Source: Silurus meridionalis (Eukaryota; Chordata; Actinopteri; Siluriformes; Siluridae). Taken from it: DNA of 64,000 nt. The translations under genes were made by a program, and so were the position numbers. Location of the stretch: positions 15,469,889 through 15,533,888 of the forward strand of contig NC_060896.1 in assembly GCF_014805685.1 (NCBI RefSeq), in the 5' to 3' direction. Below the pieces are notes generated by a model. That model did no database searches. It was not told where the DNA came from and worked only from the letters and a program-made list of their open reading frames with translations. Of this stretch, positions 1 to 10,399 are shown piece by piece; the stretch's first letter is position 1, and every line of letters begins with the position of its first letter.

Positions 1-845
1 CTATTGTATGTTATACAGTACAATTTGTGAACAGTACAAAAGAGAACTGTATATAAGAGTGTACTTGTAATAAACACAAAATGTAAACATGAAATGTCGT
101 GCAAAACAGCAACAGCAGCAGTCAAGTATATGTGCAAAAACAGCATGTAAACAGTTATAATAAAACAATAATACAAAATGAGTGGTACTGCTGACATGAA
201 TGTGTGTGAATTGAAATGAGTATGAGAGTGTGTTTGAGTTCAGATTTGTTGCAGCTCAGTAACACACAGTTGAGTGAGTGTGTGTGTGTGTGTGTGTGTG
301 TGAGTGAGAAAGAGAGTTTTTTTACACTTCAGTTCTGTGTGTAGAGGAGCCTGATGGCTTGAGGGAAAAAACTGTTGCACAGTTTGGATGTGAGGGCCCA
401 AATGCTTCAGAACCTCTTTCCTGATGGTAGGAGAGTGAAGAGTGAGTGTGAGGGGTGTGTGGGGTTGTCCACAATGCTGTTGGCTTTTTGTAAATGTCCG
501 TGATAGAGAGAAGAGATACTCAGATGATCTTCTCAGTTGTCCTCACTATCCTCTGTAGGGTCTTGCGATCCGCGATTGTGCAGTTCCCAAACCAGGCAGT
601 GATGCAGTTGCTCAGGATTCTCTCAATGGTCCATCTGTAGAACGTGGTCAGGATCGGGGGATGGACTTTTCTCCGCTTTCTCAGGAAGTAGAGATGCTGC
701 TGGGCTTTTTGGTAATGGAGCTTGTGTTGAGTGACCAGGTAAGGTTCTCCACCAGATGAACACCAAGGAATCTTGACGATCACAGAGGATTCATCGATGA
801 TCAGTGAAGAATGGCCGCTCTGTGCTCTCCAACCATTTCTTTAGT
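1..845 (-). pseudogene. CR1/L2/Rex1-group LINE, 3' end with RT C-terminus
   Basis: This is the 3' end of a non-LTR retrotransposon. The minus strand from about 845 to 520 encodes the end of the reverse transcriptase, with the motifs AQQHLYFLRKRRK, ILTTFYRWTIE and DRKTLQRIVRT. In fish LINEs these follow the RT thumb. The last conserved block (PSGKRF-like, then FFPQAIRLLYT) lies near 410-330 in another frame, so frameshifts are present. The AT-rich remainder to position 1 fits a 3' UTR. The endonuclease and the catalytic FADD region are absent, as expected of a 5'-truncated insertion. The CR1/L2/Rex1 group is clear, but the exact clade cannot be fixed by eye. Confidence 0.8.
278..302. repeat. 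(TG)n microsatellite
   Basis: About twelve TG units lie in the 3' untranslated part of the LINE fragment and are followed by GA-rich sequence. Confidence 0.9.
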
Positions 846-1574
846 TTTGTCAACTTTTAAAGACATAGATATTGATCTAATTATCTGAAGTAATGCATAG
901 TGTCAGAATAGACCTAAATATAAAAGTCTTGTTAATGAGAAATAAAAAATAATTATTTCCCTTCTGCAGTCATTGTCCATCACAATCTGCATGTTGTGTT
1001 GCAAGGTTTTAAATGCATGTGGGTTAAAGTCTGTGCAGTGATACAACATCGACACAGGAATGTGTAGTATTCAATAACAACAACAATTAATAAATAAGAT
1101 TCCAGGGACAAAATGTGACAAATATATCGAACTTAATGTTGTTACATTGATGTTTAGTAATCTGCAGTGTTGCTGTGTAAGACCACATATTGTACTCTAC
1201 TGTAACACAAGGAAAAATAAATATTTCATTCATAAAATACACAAGGCTAAATAATAATTTACTCACATTAACAACAATTATAGTTAAATTGTTGCTCTGC
1301 TCAGTCTTGCCATGGTGAGTGACCTGTCTCCCAAAACCTCACCTTAATAACAGAGTTTGCCCTGATTGTGTACAAGTATACAAACTGTGCTAAGAAATTA
1401 TGCTGGTTTAAAGCCAATGGGTTATCACACCAAATATTTATTTCAGTTCTGTTTTTCTTCTGTTTGTTCATATTGAATTTTGTAAAAAGATACAAATAAA
1501 CAATTAAAATATATATTGTAAAATAATTCTTACTTTACAGCATTTCTACACACCTGCCTAAAACCTGCACAGAA
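846..1574. other. No gene seen
   Basis: AT-rich sequence with short random ORFs. I see no element ends, conserved motifs or tandem repeats. Confidence 0.6.
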
Positions 1575-1575
1575 A

Positions 1576-1608
<33 letters not shown>
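1575..1608. repeat. (TC)n microsatellite
   Basis: About seventeen TC units with one interruption lie directly upstream of an RTE LINE 3' end. Confidence 0.9.
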
Positions 1609-1799
1609 AGCAGGTGTACATGTGTACAGGAGGGAGGAAAAGAGGAAGGCCAAGGAGGAGGTTTATAGATGTGGTGAGGGAGGACATGCAGGTAGTTGTT
1701 TTGAAAGAGGCAGATGTAGAGGACAGTGGGTATGGACACGGATGATCCGCTGTGGCGACCCCTAATGGTAAAAGCCAAAAGAAGAAGAAGAAGAAGCAT
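1609..1799 (+). mobile_element. RTE-type LINE, 3' end only
   Basis: The plus strand encodes the extreme C-terminus of an RTE-like LINE protein (KRGRPRRRFIDVVREDM, then an acidic VEDS stretch). It ends in the characteristic tail reading GATCCGCTGTGGCGACCCCT followed by a (GAA)n run. The same tail occurs at 45067-45118, in reverse at 45903-45963, and at the 3' ends of the tRNA-Glu SINEs at 7573 and 50097. The copy is heavily 5'-truncated and non-functional. Confidence 0.85.
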
Positions 1800-2044
1800 A
1801 AGAAAAAGAAGATTTGTCAGAAACCGATGGATGTGTATGACAGATATTGATAGAGTACAGATTAGAGTAATTCAGTGTGATTTGTCCTTAATGTGTCCAT
1901 GTCCAGTATAATGGGACATAAAGTGACACTGTGCTGTGCAAGTCCAGAGTTAAAGTGACTGTCCAGAGTTACGGTGTCATATAAACATGGCAAAAATAAT
2001 TGTGCAGAAACAATTTTGCAGTGAAGGAAAAAAAGAGATGGAGA

Positions 2045-2410
2045 GAGAAGTCCAGGTACTAGTTACTGGGTGTTTCCTGGTTTAAACATTCTAGCTGGCC
2101 TATGGGAAGAAGCTCCTCCTCATTCTCTCTGTGTTTGCTTTCAAGGAGCAGAAGCGCTGTTGATGTCCTGCAGGTCAAGGAGCTTGGTGCAGATGGTATA
2201 TTCAGCTGAAAGCACCACCTTCTGTAGGGGTTGTCTGTCCTGCATGGTGCTTTTCCCGAACCAGGAAGTAATGCTACCCATCAGGATGCTCTCAATGGTG
2301 CAAGTGTAAAAAGTTCTTATCACCTGGGAGGGTAGTGTAAAGTCTCTTAGGCATCTCAGATGGTACAGACGCTGCCGGGCCGTATTCACCAGGTTGTTGA
2401 TGTGACAGGA
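2045..2410 (-). pseudogene. CR1/L2/Rex1-group LINE RT C-terminal fragment
   Basis: The minus strand encodes ARQRLYHLRCLRDFTLPSQV, then RTFYTCTIESILMGSITSWF and MQDRQPLQKVV. This is the post-catalytic C-terminal region of a LINE reverse transcriptase. It is related to, but not the same copy as, the fragments at 1-845 and 56680-57760; it is closest to the latter, which shares the FYTCTI.SI and STMQDR motifs. The RT core and the end of the ORF are absent. Confidence 0.8.
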
Positions 2411-2534
2411 CCAAAATATGTCCTGTGTGATGTGAATGGGTGTCCCATTAGTTAATTAGTTCACAGGTGTTGTGTTTCCATGCTGATTAGTATATTTGTA
2501 TAAATACAACTTTGATTTGTGTAGAATTGCAAAG

Positions 2535-2720
2535 TATCACAGATAACGTGGTGATAAAAATAAATAAGCTGTTCTTTATAAGTGTAAGTCTGTCTTTGAT
2601 TAACAAGCCGGTGGCGACTGTTTATCACCACATTATCTGTGTAACGCTGCTTTGAGACAATGTTCATTGTTAAAAGTGCTATACAATTAAAAATTAATTG
2701 AATTTAATTGAATTGAGAGG
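2535..2720 (+). mobile_element. L2-type LINE/SINE 3' tail
   Basis: The sequence GCTGCTTTGAGACAATGTTC, followed by a short conserved stretch and an ATTGAATT-type repeat, is the 3' tail seen on L2-like LINEs. It is also present at 4720-4895 (minus), 16985-17055, 32346-32420 and 54521-54630. A 21-bp inverted match (2537-2557 with 2621-2641) means part of a second tail lies head to head with it, giving a hairpin. Confidence 0.75.
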
Positions 2721-2889
2721 GGCAGGAACATGTTTGAGAGATAAGATGGGTGACATGGAAAGAAAGATATAGATTATTAAGTATCCTTATTGTTGTATAA
2801 AAGTTCAGGACACTGTGCAGTTGGGGACTCCGGCAAAACTAGCTATGTTAGCATAACTAAAGGGGGTAACAAAAAGCACACCACATAAC

Positions 2890-3480
2890 CATCAACAAAA
2901 CTGAGTGAACGCATGAGAGTGAAGGAAGGTGACTTTATATACATGATCCCTCCTGACCTGCTCCTTTACCAAAGAAAAATCTACCAATCAAAGGCTTGAC
3001 TAAATAAATATATTTTCAGCCTCGACTTGAACACTGAGACTGTGTCTCAATCCTGAACACTTATTGGAAATGCTGTTTCATAACTGTGGGGCTTTATAAG
3101 AGAAAGATCTGCCCCCTGCTGTAGTCTTTATTATTCGAGGTACCAACAAATAGCCTGCACCTTTTAATCTAAGTAGGCAAGGGTGATCATAATGGTAAGT
3201 TCACTCAGATACTGCACTGTTAAGTGTCAATAGTAGTATTTTATAATTAATGTGAGCTTTAATTAGGAGCCAGTGCAGACTGATTAAAACAAGGGTGATA
3301 TGATCATATTTTCTAGGTCTAGTAAGGACTCTTGCTGCTGCATTCTGAACTAGCTGAAGCTTATTTATGCACTTACTCGAACACCCAGACAGTAAAGCAT
3401 TACAGTAGTCTAATGTAGATGTAACAAAATCATGAACTAGTTTTTCTGCATCCTATAATGACATCATATTTCTAAATTTA
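2890..3480. repeat. Ancient interspersed repeat, class not determined
   Basis: The block carries phrases that I recall as common in fish genomes (a CTGAGACTGTGTCTCAATCC stretch, a CTGCTGTAGTCTTTATTAT stretch and an AGACAGTAAAGCATTACAGT stretch), with no coding potential. It is probably noncoding DNA of an old LINE. This rests on recall and not on a second copy in the window. Confidence 0.35.
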
Positions 3481-4554
3481 ACAATATTTCTACACTGTAA
3501 AAAAAAAAGTTGAGTTTACCTAGCAAATAACAAAACAAAATATTTTTTGTTTGCTGAATGCAATTAGGACAGATTGATCCATTATGTATTCATAATTATT
3601 TTCATATTTAGAATTTAATAAACCACAACAAATTTCTCTCCCTCTCCATTTTTTAATAGTTTGTCCAAAACACAACATTACAAACTCTGCCATATGACAT
3701 ACGTCTTCTGCATTAGGCATGTTTGTACAAAACTACAAATGTTATCAAACATCATTGGAAAACTTTGCAAACTGTATGAAAACTACAACATTGTTTGTTT
3801 CAACATAAAATGAAAGATGAGCTTCCAAAAACTAAGTAATATTTTGTCTAAAAACCCCAAACAGACAAAAGTAAAAGTATCTGAGCAAAATCTCTAACCA
3901 CACTCCAGTCAAACAGTGTATAAAGTATTCTTATTCAACTGATTACCACAGTACATAAAATCCAAAACAGACATTAATAAAAGCATCAGAGTAAACCTCA
4001 AAGGTTCAAGGTTCAAGCGTTGTATATAGCATTTTGTATTATTTTGGCAAATCAACATTGAGAATAGACTAAGACTGCATCTGAATAAACCTAAACACTT
4101 GGTAAAGGACAATATGATATGTAACAGTGTATCAGAAAAAATAGAGGTGCTGTATATTTATCAAGTGACTCGCTGAACTTTTTTAGGAGGTCTATGTTAC
4201 AGATCCTGAAAAACTCCATGCAGATCTACAGTATTTAGGAAAACAAAACAAAAAAGAAACTATAAATAATAAGAACATTTTCCAATATAAATATATAAAA
4301 AGTTCAGAATTTCCAATTTTAAAAAAAAGACAGTACCCAAAGTTATATTCCTTGTGTTGCAAATGCATATGACTAGCAAACGTCACGTTGAACTCTCATT
4401 GCATTACTTGTGGATTTTTTTTCCAATAAACAAATGACTCGTTTGAATTCGCTATTTGTTTCAAATCCAAGCATTCAAAACTCAAAATGAGGTACAAAGC
4501 TCACATTACCACACAGCATATATAAGGAGCCCTATAATGCCAAGCTCCAGCCCA
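3481..4554. other. No gene seen
   Basis: AT-rich unique-looking sequence with several A-runs. Short ORFs exist on the minus strand, but none shows a recognisable domain or splice context. Confidence 0.55.
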
Positions 4555-4715
4555 AGTGTGATAGGACAGCCTCCATGCTCCAACCTGAGGCCGACAAGCT
4601 GGCTTCACCTCATGCTCTATGCCTTGCTCCAGCCTGAGGCTGACATGACAACCTCACTAGCCATGCTCCACACCATACTCCAGCCTGAAGCCGACAATGC
4701 GGCCTCACAAGCCAT
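4555..4715. repeat. About 51-bp degenerate tandem repeat, three units
   Basis: Three imperfect units of about 51 bp each contain a CTCCAGCCTGAGGCTGACA-like core. One frame on the plus strand reads through as about 17-residue repeats with an LLQPEAD / ILQPEAD core. The array abuts an L2 tail. No gene context is visible. Confidence 0.7.
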
Positions 4716-4719
4716 GCAT

Positions 4720-4895
4720 CAATTCAATTCAATTTAATTCAATTCAATTCAATTCATTTTTATTTGTATAGTGCTTTTAACAATGAACATTGTCTTAAAG
4801 CAGCTTTACACAGATAATGTGGTGATAAAAATGAATAAGATGTTCTTTATGTGTAAGTTTGTCCCTGATTGAAAGGAGCCAGACTCAAAAGGGAA
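4720..4895 (-). mobile_element. L2-type LINE 3' tail, reverse orientation
   Basis: The left edge is an (AATTC)n-like run. Inward follow the conserved GCTTTAAGACAATGTTC-like tail and then the 3' UTR phrase found at 16853-16960 of the larger L2 copy. The DIRS element starts within about 20 bases of the right edge. Confidence 0.8.
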
Positions 4896-4920
4896 CCCAT
4901 CCTCATCTGGGGTTCCCCTT

Positions 4921-5077
4921 CAGGAACTCGAGCTGCGTCGAAACGCTATGGGAACACCCCTGCGTGACCGCGCTCTGAACCACGTGTGTAATCTGACCAA
5001 TAGGCGTTTGGGACGTGACGTCATCAGTGGGGGACGTCGCGTAAACAGGAAGCTACAAATGGCTGCGAGATGGACCA
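4921..5077. repeat. DIRS left inverted terminal repeat
   Basis: Pairs with 6275-6437 with only scattered differences across about 160 bp. It contains the ATCTGACCAATAGGCGTTTG and ATGACGTCATCA-like stretches shared by all DIRS ends in this window. Confidence 0.88.
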
Positions 5078-5138
5078 GTCGCTAGCTTTCTGCTCGTTCA
5101 GGTAAGCGCTGTTTCGCTGTGTTTTTTCTGATCGAGTG

Positions 5139-6240
5139 ATGGCTGGCAGACAGAGTTTCCGTAAGTGCGTTCATCCGTGTCCGCGTTTCATTACCGGTAA
5201 GGATTCGCATGATCGGTGCGTTGTTTGCCTGGGAGTGGAGCATGCACAGTCGGCTCTCGAGGGAGTCGATTGCTCGCATTGTAGCCGCATGGCTATGCGC
5301 ACGCTTTGCTCCCGGAGAGCGCTCTTTGAGAGGAGCCCTCTCTCTCGTGGCGAGGCGAAGTGGCGCCGGCACTCGTGGGGCTCGCAGGCCGATTTAGCGG
5401 CGGGGTTGGAGTCAGATGAGTCCGCTTCAGCTTCGTCGGCTGAATTGAGCTCCGGCTCTATCGGAGAAACAGGCCCAATGGCTGCTTCTTCTCCCAGCAT
5501 GAGCGGCGCGGCATTACATGTCTCTCTCTCCGAGGAGGGTAAGCTGGATGAGCGCTTACTGCGCCCTGTGTCACTTCCTCGGCCTGCCGTTTGTGTCCAG
5601 TTCCTGGGAAACCCCGTACTCAGCGCGTACTTCGTCTCACCACTCCTCGCTCTACGCGAATGTGGTTGGGGCTAAGGCGTGCGTCTATTGGGCGATGCCG
5701 CGTGTTGAAGAGACGCTAGCCAGCTATCTCTCTCCTAGCGTGGCATCATCACTAAAGGCTCCGGTGTTCCCTACTAAACCGCTACGTGCTACATCGGCTT
5801 TAGTGGGGAAGGCTTACGTGGCAGCAGGTCAGGCTGCGGGATGTCTCCACACCATGGGTGTATTACAGGCGTACCACGCTGACCTGCTACGTGATTTGGA
5901 TGAGGGACTTAGCTCTGGGGCCACTGACATTAAGGAGTTACGTCGCGCTGCCTACTTAACCCTTCGGGCCACGAAACACACGGCGTTGGTCGGTCCATGG
6001 CGGCCCTGGTGGCCACAGAAAGACATCTGTGGCTCACCTTGTCTGACCTCCCGGACAAGGATAGAGCTGTGCTCTTGGACGCACCGATGGCTCCTCCTGG
6101 CCTGTTTGGTTACGCTGTAACAGCGGTCGTGAACAGGTTTCAGGATTCTAAGAAGCAGTCGGCTGCGTTTCAGCAGTACCTCCCTCGCCGATCATGTGGG
6201 GCTGGTCGGCGGCAGCCCCAGCCTGGTCCCTCCGGGCACC
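5139..6240 (+). pseudogene. DIRS Gag-like protein, frameshifted
   Basis: The N-terminal part contains a Cys/His cluster (CPRF, then D-x-HDRCVVCLGVEHA), typical of fish DIRS Gag. The start was taken at the ATG at 5139, about 60 bases past the inverted repeat. The frame switches between about 5560 and 5610, continuing as PYSAR, then MPRVEETLASYLSPSVASSL, GKAYVAAGQAAG and LRDLDEGL. It switches again near 6000 into MAALVATERHLW and QQYLPRRS. At least two frameshifts and an acidic-region deletion make it non-functional. The residues after about 6200 are read from inverted-repeat DNA and are not native. Confidence 0.82.
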
Positions 6241-6274
6241 TCGAAGCCCAGAAACAGAGCGGCCACCCAGTCTC

Positions 6275-6440
6275 TGGTCCATCTCGCATTTGTAGCTTCC
6301 TGTTTACGCGACGTCGCCCGCTGATGACGTCATGTCCCAAACGCCTATTGGTCAGATTACACACGTGGTTCAGAGCGCGGTCACGCAGGGGCGTTCCCAT
6401 AGCGTTTCGACGCAGCGTCTCGTTCCCTCTGGGAACTAGG
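6275..6440. repeat. DIRS right inverted terminal repeat
   Basis: Reverse complement of 4921-5077. It ends in the phrase GGAACTAGGGTTAC, which recurs at the DIRS end near 35920-35940. Confidence 0.88.
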
Positions 6441-6450
6441 GTTACGGTCA

Positions 6451-7374
6451 TAACCTGGAGACGCTGTACCGAATTTCCATTTATTACAGATAAATAATAT
6501 TGCGGGGTTCATTGATGGTGATCAGAAGCAAACTGTAGTCCCGAGTCAGTGTAGCCGACTGTTGACATTAACTACAGTCCAAATCCATCATCAAGATAAA
6601 AATCCAGCTCCTGTTCTTACAGTCTCCACTACTGGCTTCCACATAACTTTTGGGTGTGACTGATCAACTTTATTCCCCTGTAGTTAGTGCAGGTCTGCAC
6701 ATTGATTATGCACATTGATTACCATTATTCTTAAAAATCAGTGCTACTTTTAAATGTTTAGCCAAAAATAGCAGGATAAAGAGACAGTAGTTCACAGAGA
6801 AATAAGCATGTAACTAGGATTAAAAACAACCCAAAATTGTTGAGTACCAATTTCAATTGTCAAGTTACCTTAGCTTTTTTACAAATTGTGAAAAATTTGG
6901 ATTAAGATTGGCTTAATTCATTAGAAACTTTTTCTTGCATTCATTCAGAGAAGAAGAACTACGGAAGTGCATTGCATTCACAAAGAAAAAAAAATCACAG
7001 AAAGGATCTAACAATTATGACTTACTAACTCATAATTATGACTTATATCTTCACAGCTGGACAAAATGTCTGTGTATTATTTTAAAGCACGGTTATCTAT
7101 TTGCTATCTGCACTTGCACATCATTAAAAACTACTGAATATCAGTGAGTGTCATAGGATCTGGTTGTATAATATTCATTTCCCAAAAAGCCCTTTAAATA
7201 TGCAATTTTATTTGCAAAATTATGTTCAAAGACAAAACCATGAACACTGCTCACTAAAATATGAATCATTTTGAGCTGGAGTACAACCAAGGCTTAATAA
7301 TTTCAAACCTAAACTCATGAACATTTAGTTAATTCTAAAAGGCAAAGTTCGATGCAGTAATATGCTCTAGCCCC
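6451..7374. other. No gene seen
   Basis: AT-rich sequence with no element termini or coding signature that I can support. Confidence 0.55.
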
Positions 7375-7562
7375 ATCCCAATGTGGTGTGGCGATGCAGC
7401 AGGTTATGGTTATGGTAACTGCTGGATACCCGAATGGTGCTCAAAACAATGTGGGCTTCATAGATAATTGGGGCAGTTTTGAGGGCAAGACTGGCCTGTT
7501 AGGGCGGGAAGTTATCCCACTCAAGAAGGTGCTGCTTTAATTTCTTGTATTGGTCATAGTCT
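7375..7562 (+). pseudogene. LINE ORF1-type esterase-like fragment
   Basis: The plus strand reads VGFIDNWGSFEGKTGLLGRE and, after a one-frame shift, HPTQEGAALISCIGHSL. Together they resemble the C-terminal block of the SGNH/esterase-like domain in the first protein of many fish CR1/L2 LINEs (usually DNW-x-x-FW...R, DG-x-HP, G). The DG of the DG-x-HP motif is lost. Only about 50 residues remain, and a SINE begins ten bases later. Confidence 0.6.
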
Positions 7563-7572
7563 TAGAAGAGAA

Positions 7573-7798
7573 GGTCCCCTGGTGGTTCCCCTGGCCGCGC
7601 TCTCACCGCTGCGACCCGGGTTCGATTCCCGGTCAGGGAACAATCCCCAGCCACTCTCAGTGCCGGTCCCAAGCCCGGATAAATTGGGGAGGGTTGCGTT
7701 AGGAAGGGCATCCAGCGTAAAAACATGTGCCAAATCAAACGTGCGGAGGATCCGCTGTGGCGACCCCTAACGGGAGAAGCCGAAAGAAAGTTTTTAAT
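7573..7798 (+). mobile_element. tRNA-Glu-derived SINE with RTE tail
   Basis: The head matches a tRNA-Glu gene, with the B box GGTTCGATTCCCGGTCAGGGAA intact. The region around the A box is damaged and shortened compared with the copy at 50097. The body (TAAATTGGGGAGGGTTGCGT, then AAAACATGTGCCAAATCAAA) and the 3' tail (GATCCGCTGTGGCGACCCCT) match that copy. The tail is that of RTE LINEs, the presumed source of retrotransposition enzymes. The SINE lies between two coding pieces of CR1/L2-like LINEs. Confidence 0.88.
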
Positions 7799-7799
7799 A

Positions 7800-8548
7800 G
7801 ATGGTGTAAACCTGGTCACATCACTATTAAAGAGCAGATCTGCTGTAAGGACATTGAGCTGTTAGCAGCTAGCACGAGGCTGTACTATCTGCCCAGGAAA
7901 TACTCGCATGTTATCACGATAGCTGCGTATATTCCCCCCTCTGCTGATGGTGAATCGGCATGCGATGTCCTGCATTCTGTTGTTAACAGATTGTTAACAC
8001 ATAGCCCAAATACCCTTCTCATTACCTCTGGAGATTTCAATCATGCCCCTACATCCTACACTCTGTCCACATTCACCCAGTGGGTTTCATGCCACACTGG
8101 ATTTATTTCATACCAACTCAAAGGAGGATTACACTTCAGCACCCCTCCCCCCTTGGGAAGATCGGATCACAACTTGGTTCATATCCTACCTGTGTACAAA
8201 CCCCTTGTATGCAGGCAACCAGCTGCCTCTGATGAGACCAGTGAGGCTCTGAAAGACTGTTTTGAAACAACTATGTGGGAGGAATTGTGCAATCCACATG
8301 GGGAGGATATTGACAATCTACCAGACTGTATTACTGACACAAACTTCTGTGTGGAGAATACTGTACCCTCTTGGGCTGTATGGTGTTTTCCCAAGAACAA
8401 ACCATGGATCAACCCTGATATAAAGACTCTCCTTAAAAAGAAGAAGAGGGTTTTTAAATCTGGAGACAAGAAAGAGCTAAAAACTGTCCGGAGAGAACTG
8501 AGAAAAGAGATCAGGGAAGGAAAAGCATGCTACAGGAGGAAGCTGTAG
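7800..8548 (+). pseudogene. LINE endonuclease domain and linker
   Basis: This is an apurinic/apyrimidinic-type endonuclease of a CR1/L2-like LINE. Visible motifs in order: ITIKEQICCKDIELL, YYLPRKYSHVITIAAYIPPS, ITSGDFNHAPTS (the GDFN catalytic block), and PPLGRSDHNLVHI (the SDH catalytic block). The linker follows, with PSWAVWCFPKNKPWI, LLKKKKRVFKSGDK and EIREGKACYRRKL. The frame is open for about 250 codons after the SINE junction and then hits a stop. Residues before about 7800 come from SINE sequence and are not native. The SDH block is intact, but the CKTRD...LDLLY stretch before it is altered. Confidence 0.85.
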
Positions 8549-8831
8549 CAGGATCAGATGTAGCAGAACAATGTCAGCAGTGTGTGGAAGGGGCTCAAAA
8601 CCATCACTGGTCATAAGGAGCCCAGCTCTCAGGCTGAGGGTGACCAGAAGTGGGTGAATGATCTGAATCTATTCTTTAACAGATTTGATCAGCTACCCTC
8701 CCCTGCCCCCATCCGTCCCCCCTACTGCAACCCCCTTCTCTGCTTCCACAGCAAGCTGCTCCAGCCCCACCTCTTTTGCACTGCTATCAGCTCACAGCCT
8801 ACACACAACACACCTGTGTTGGAGGACTCAT
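8549..8831 (+). pseudogene. LINE linker between endonuclease and RT
   Basis: After the stop, the same LINE continues with NNVSSVWKGLKTITGHK and a loop (DLNLFFNRFDQ) that precedes the reverse transcriptase in the family. The Pro-rich stretch after it ends at the deletion junction near 8832. Confidence 0.75.
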
Positions 8832-8833
8832 GA

Positions 8834-9115
8834 CTGTGAGTCTGACATGGACATGCAGCGGCATCTCTAATGCTGAAAGTGAGAAGTTGGACAAGCTGAT
8901 CAGGAAGGCCAGCTCAGTCCTGGGGATTCCTCTCGACACTGTACAGGAGTTGGGAGAAAGGAGGATGGTAGCTAATCTAGCATCATTGCTGTAGAACAAC
9001 TCTCACCCCCTATATGAGACAATTCCTGACCAGCTCCTTCAGTGACAGACTGTTTCATCCTAAGTGTCTGAAGGAGTGATACAGACGGTCTTTTCTCCCT
9101 GCTGCTTTTAAACTT
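8834..9115 (+). pseudogene. LINE ORF2 C-terminal fragment
   Basis: The plus strand encodes SEKLDKLIRKASSVLGIPLD, VQELGERRM and, after a stop, NSHPLYETIPDQL. This is the well-conserved C-terminal block of the same LINE group. It follows the endonuclease piece without the RT core, showing a deletion of well over a kilobase compared with complete elements. Confidence 0.8.
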
Positions 9116-9451
9116 TACAATCAAAGCTGCTCCCAGTGAACCGGTCACCATAACAAACACTGTTATTACTGTTTAACTGCAATAATAACAATAACAAAGT
9201 ATTTTTAAACAACACATGTGCAATAACAGAAATGTTAAAATGCAATATTACCTGTGTGCAATATGTCTGTTAGCGTAACTGCTTACTCGTGGTCTCTTTT
9301 TTTTTCTTCTTCTTCTTTTGTATTTATACATTGTGTTGTATATATACTATATACAATAGTATGTCTTTATTCTTTTATATATATATATTGGCATTTCTTT
9401 TTCTATGCTGCTGTAACATAGAAATTTCCCCACTGTGCCATGAAAAAACGA

Positions 9452-9882
9452 AATTTTGTGTTGATTCTAGATTCAGTAGGAATTAATCAGAATGTTATAG
9501 GACCTATTCATAGTGGTGGACACACTCTTGATTTAATACTAACATTCGGATTCGATAAATAAAACATATAGACATAATTCCACATTCTGAAGCTATTTCA
9601 GATCATTACTTTATCTGTTCTTAGTGCTGCTAGATCAGCATATTTCTCAACCCTCATAAAAAATAACAAGCATAATCAAATACATTTTTATTCAATATGG
9701 TAGCAAAATCAATTACAAACTTTTACTCCTATTCAAGAGTTTTGACTAAATTTAAATTATTTCCTCATTAAAATTTCTCAGCTTGTATTCTCGATCCCTT
9801 GCCTACAAGTTTCTTCAAACAGATAATTCCAGTAATTTAGTAATTCAACCTGTTCTAAAAATAATAAACTTTTCCATTAGCA
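9452..9882 (+). pseudogene. L2-like LINE endonuclease/RT fragment, left part
   Basis: The plus strand reads LDSVGINQNVIGPIHSGGHT then LDLILTFGF, matching the C-terminal endonuclease block of L2-type LINEs (GHTLDLVLT). Stops and frame changes follow to the words preceding INFSISTG, an RT N-terminal motif. There the sequence is cut by the hAT insertion at 9891. It continues after 13890 with VPTSFELVIINPLIKKPDLD, so both belong to one older insertion. Confidence 0.75.
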
Positions 9883-10104
9883 CTGGTTTTCAGAGGTGGC
9901 AAAAGTACACACAGCCTTTGATTAAGTAGAAGTACAGATACTCATGTTTTAAAATACTTGGGTAAAAGTTGACGTACTGATTATACATTTTTACTCAAGT
10001 GAAAGTAAAGAAGTTTTGGCTCTGACATGTACTTAAGTAAAAAGTAGTTATTACTTCTACCTGTTTTAGTGTCACACTGGTAACTGGACCTCACATCATA
10101 TTAA

Positions 10105-10267
<163 letters not shown>

Positions 10268-10399
10268 ATGAAATTTGTCATTGCATTGTGGAGGTGCATT
10301 CGTCCCTATTCCCCACAGAAAGAGCCAAGATCGCGTTCCACATCTTTCTCCTGTCTGGAGATTCTCTATCTCTCGCCAGTAAGTTGTGGAGCGCCTGTT

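Larger units (their letters stand above)
4916..6450 (+). mobile_element. Internally deleted DIRS-like retrotransposon
   Basis: Near-perfect inverted terminal repeats of about 160 bp bound this block: 4921-5077 matches the reverse complement of 6275-6437, including the CGTCGAAACGCTATGGGAAC motif. DIRS elements are tyrosine-recombinase retrotransposons with inverted ends and no target-site duplication, and none is seen. Inside there is only a broken gag. Reverse transcriptase, RNase H, methyltransferase and recombinase are all missing, because the gag end runs straight into the right inverted repeat. It would have to be mobilised by relatives such as the copy remnant at 34440-36110. Confidence 0.85.
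7800..9450 (+). mobile_element. CR1/L2-like LINE with RT deleted
   Basis: This is a LINE copy in which the endonuclease half (7800-8830) is joined directly to the extreme C-terminus (8834-9115). The intervening reverse transcriptase is missing. A 3' UTR follows with pyrimidine and TA-rich runs, and the CTGCTGTAACATAGAAATTTC motif typical of the 3' ends of such elements. The 5' side begins at the end of the SINE, so the upstream part of the endonuclease is missing. Confidence 0.8.
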
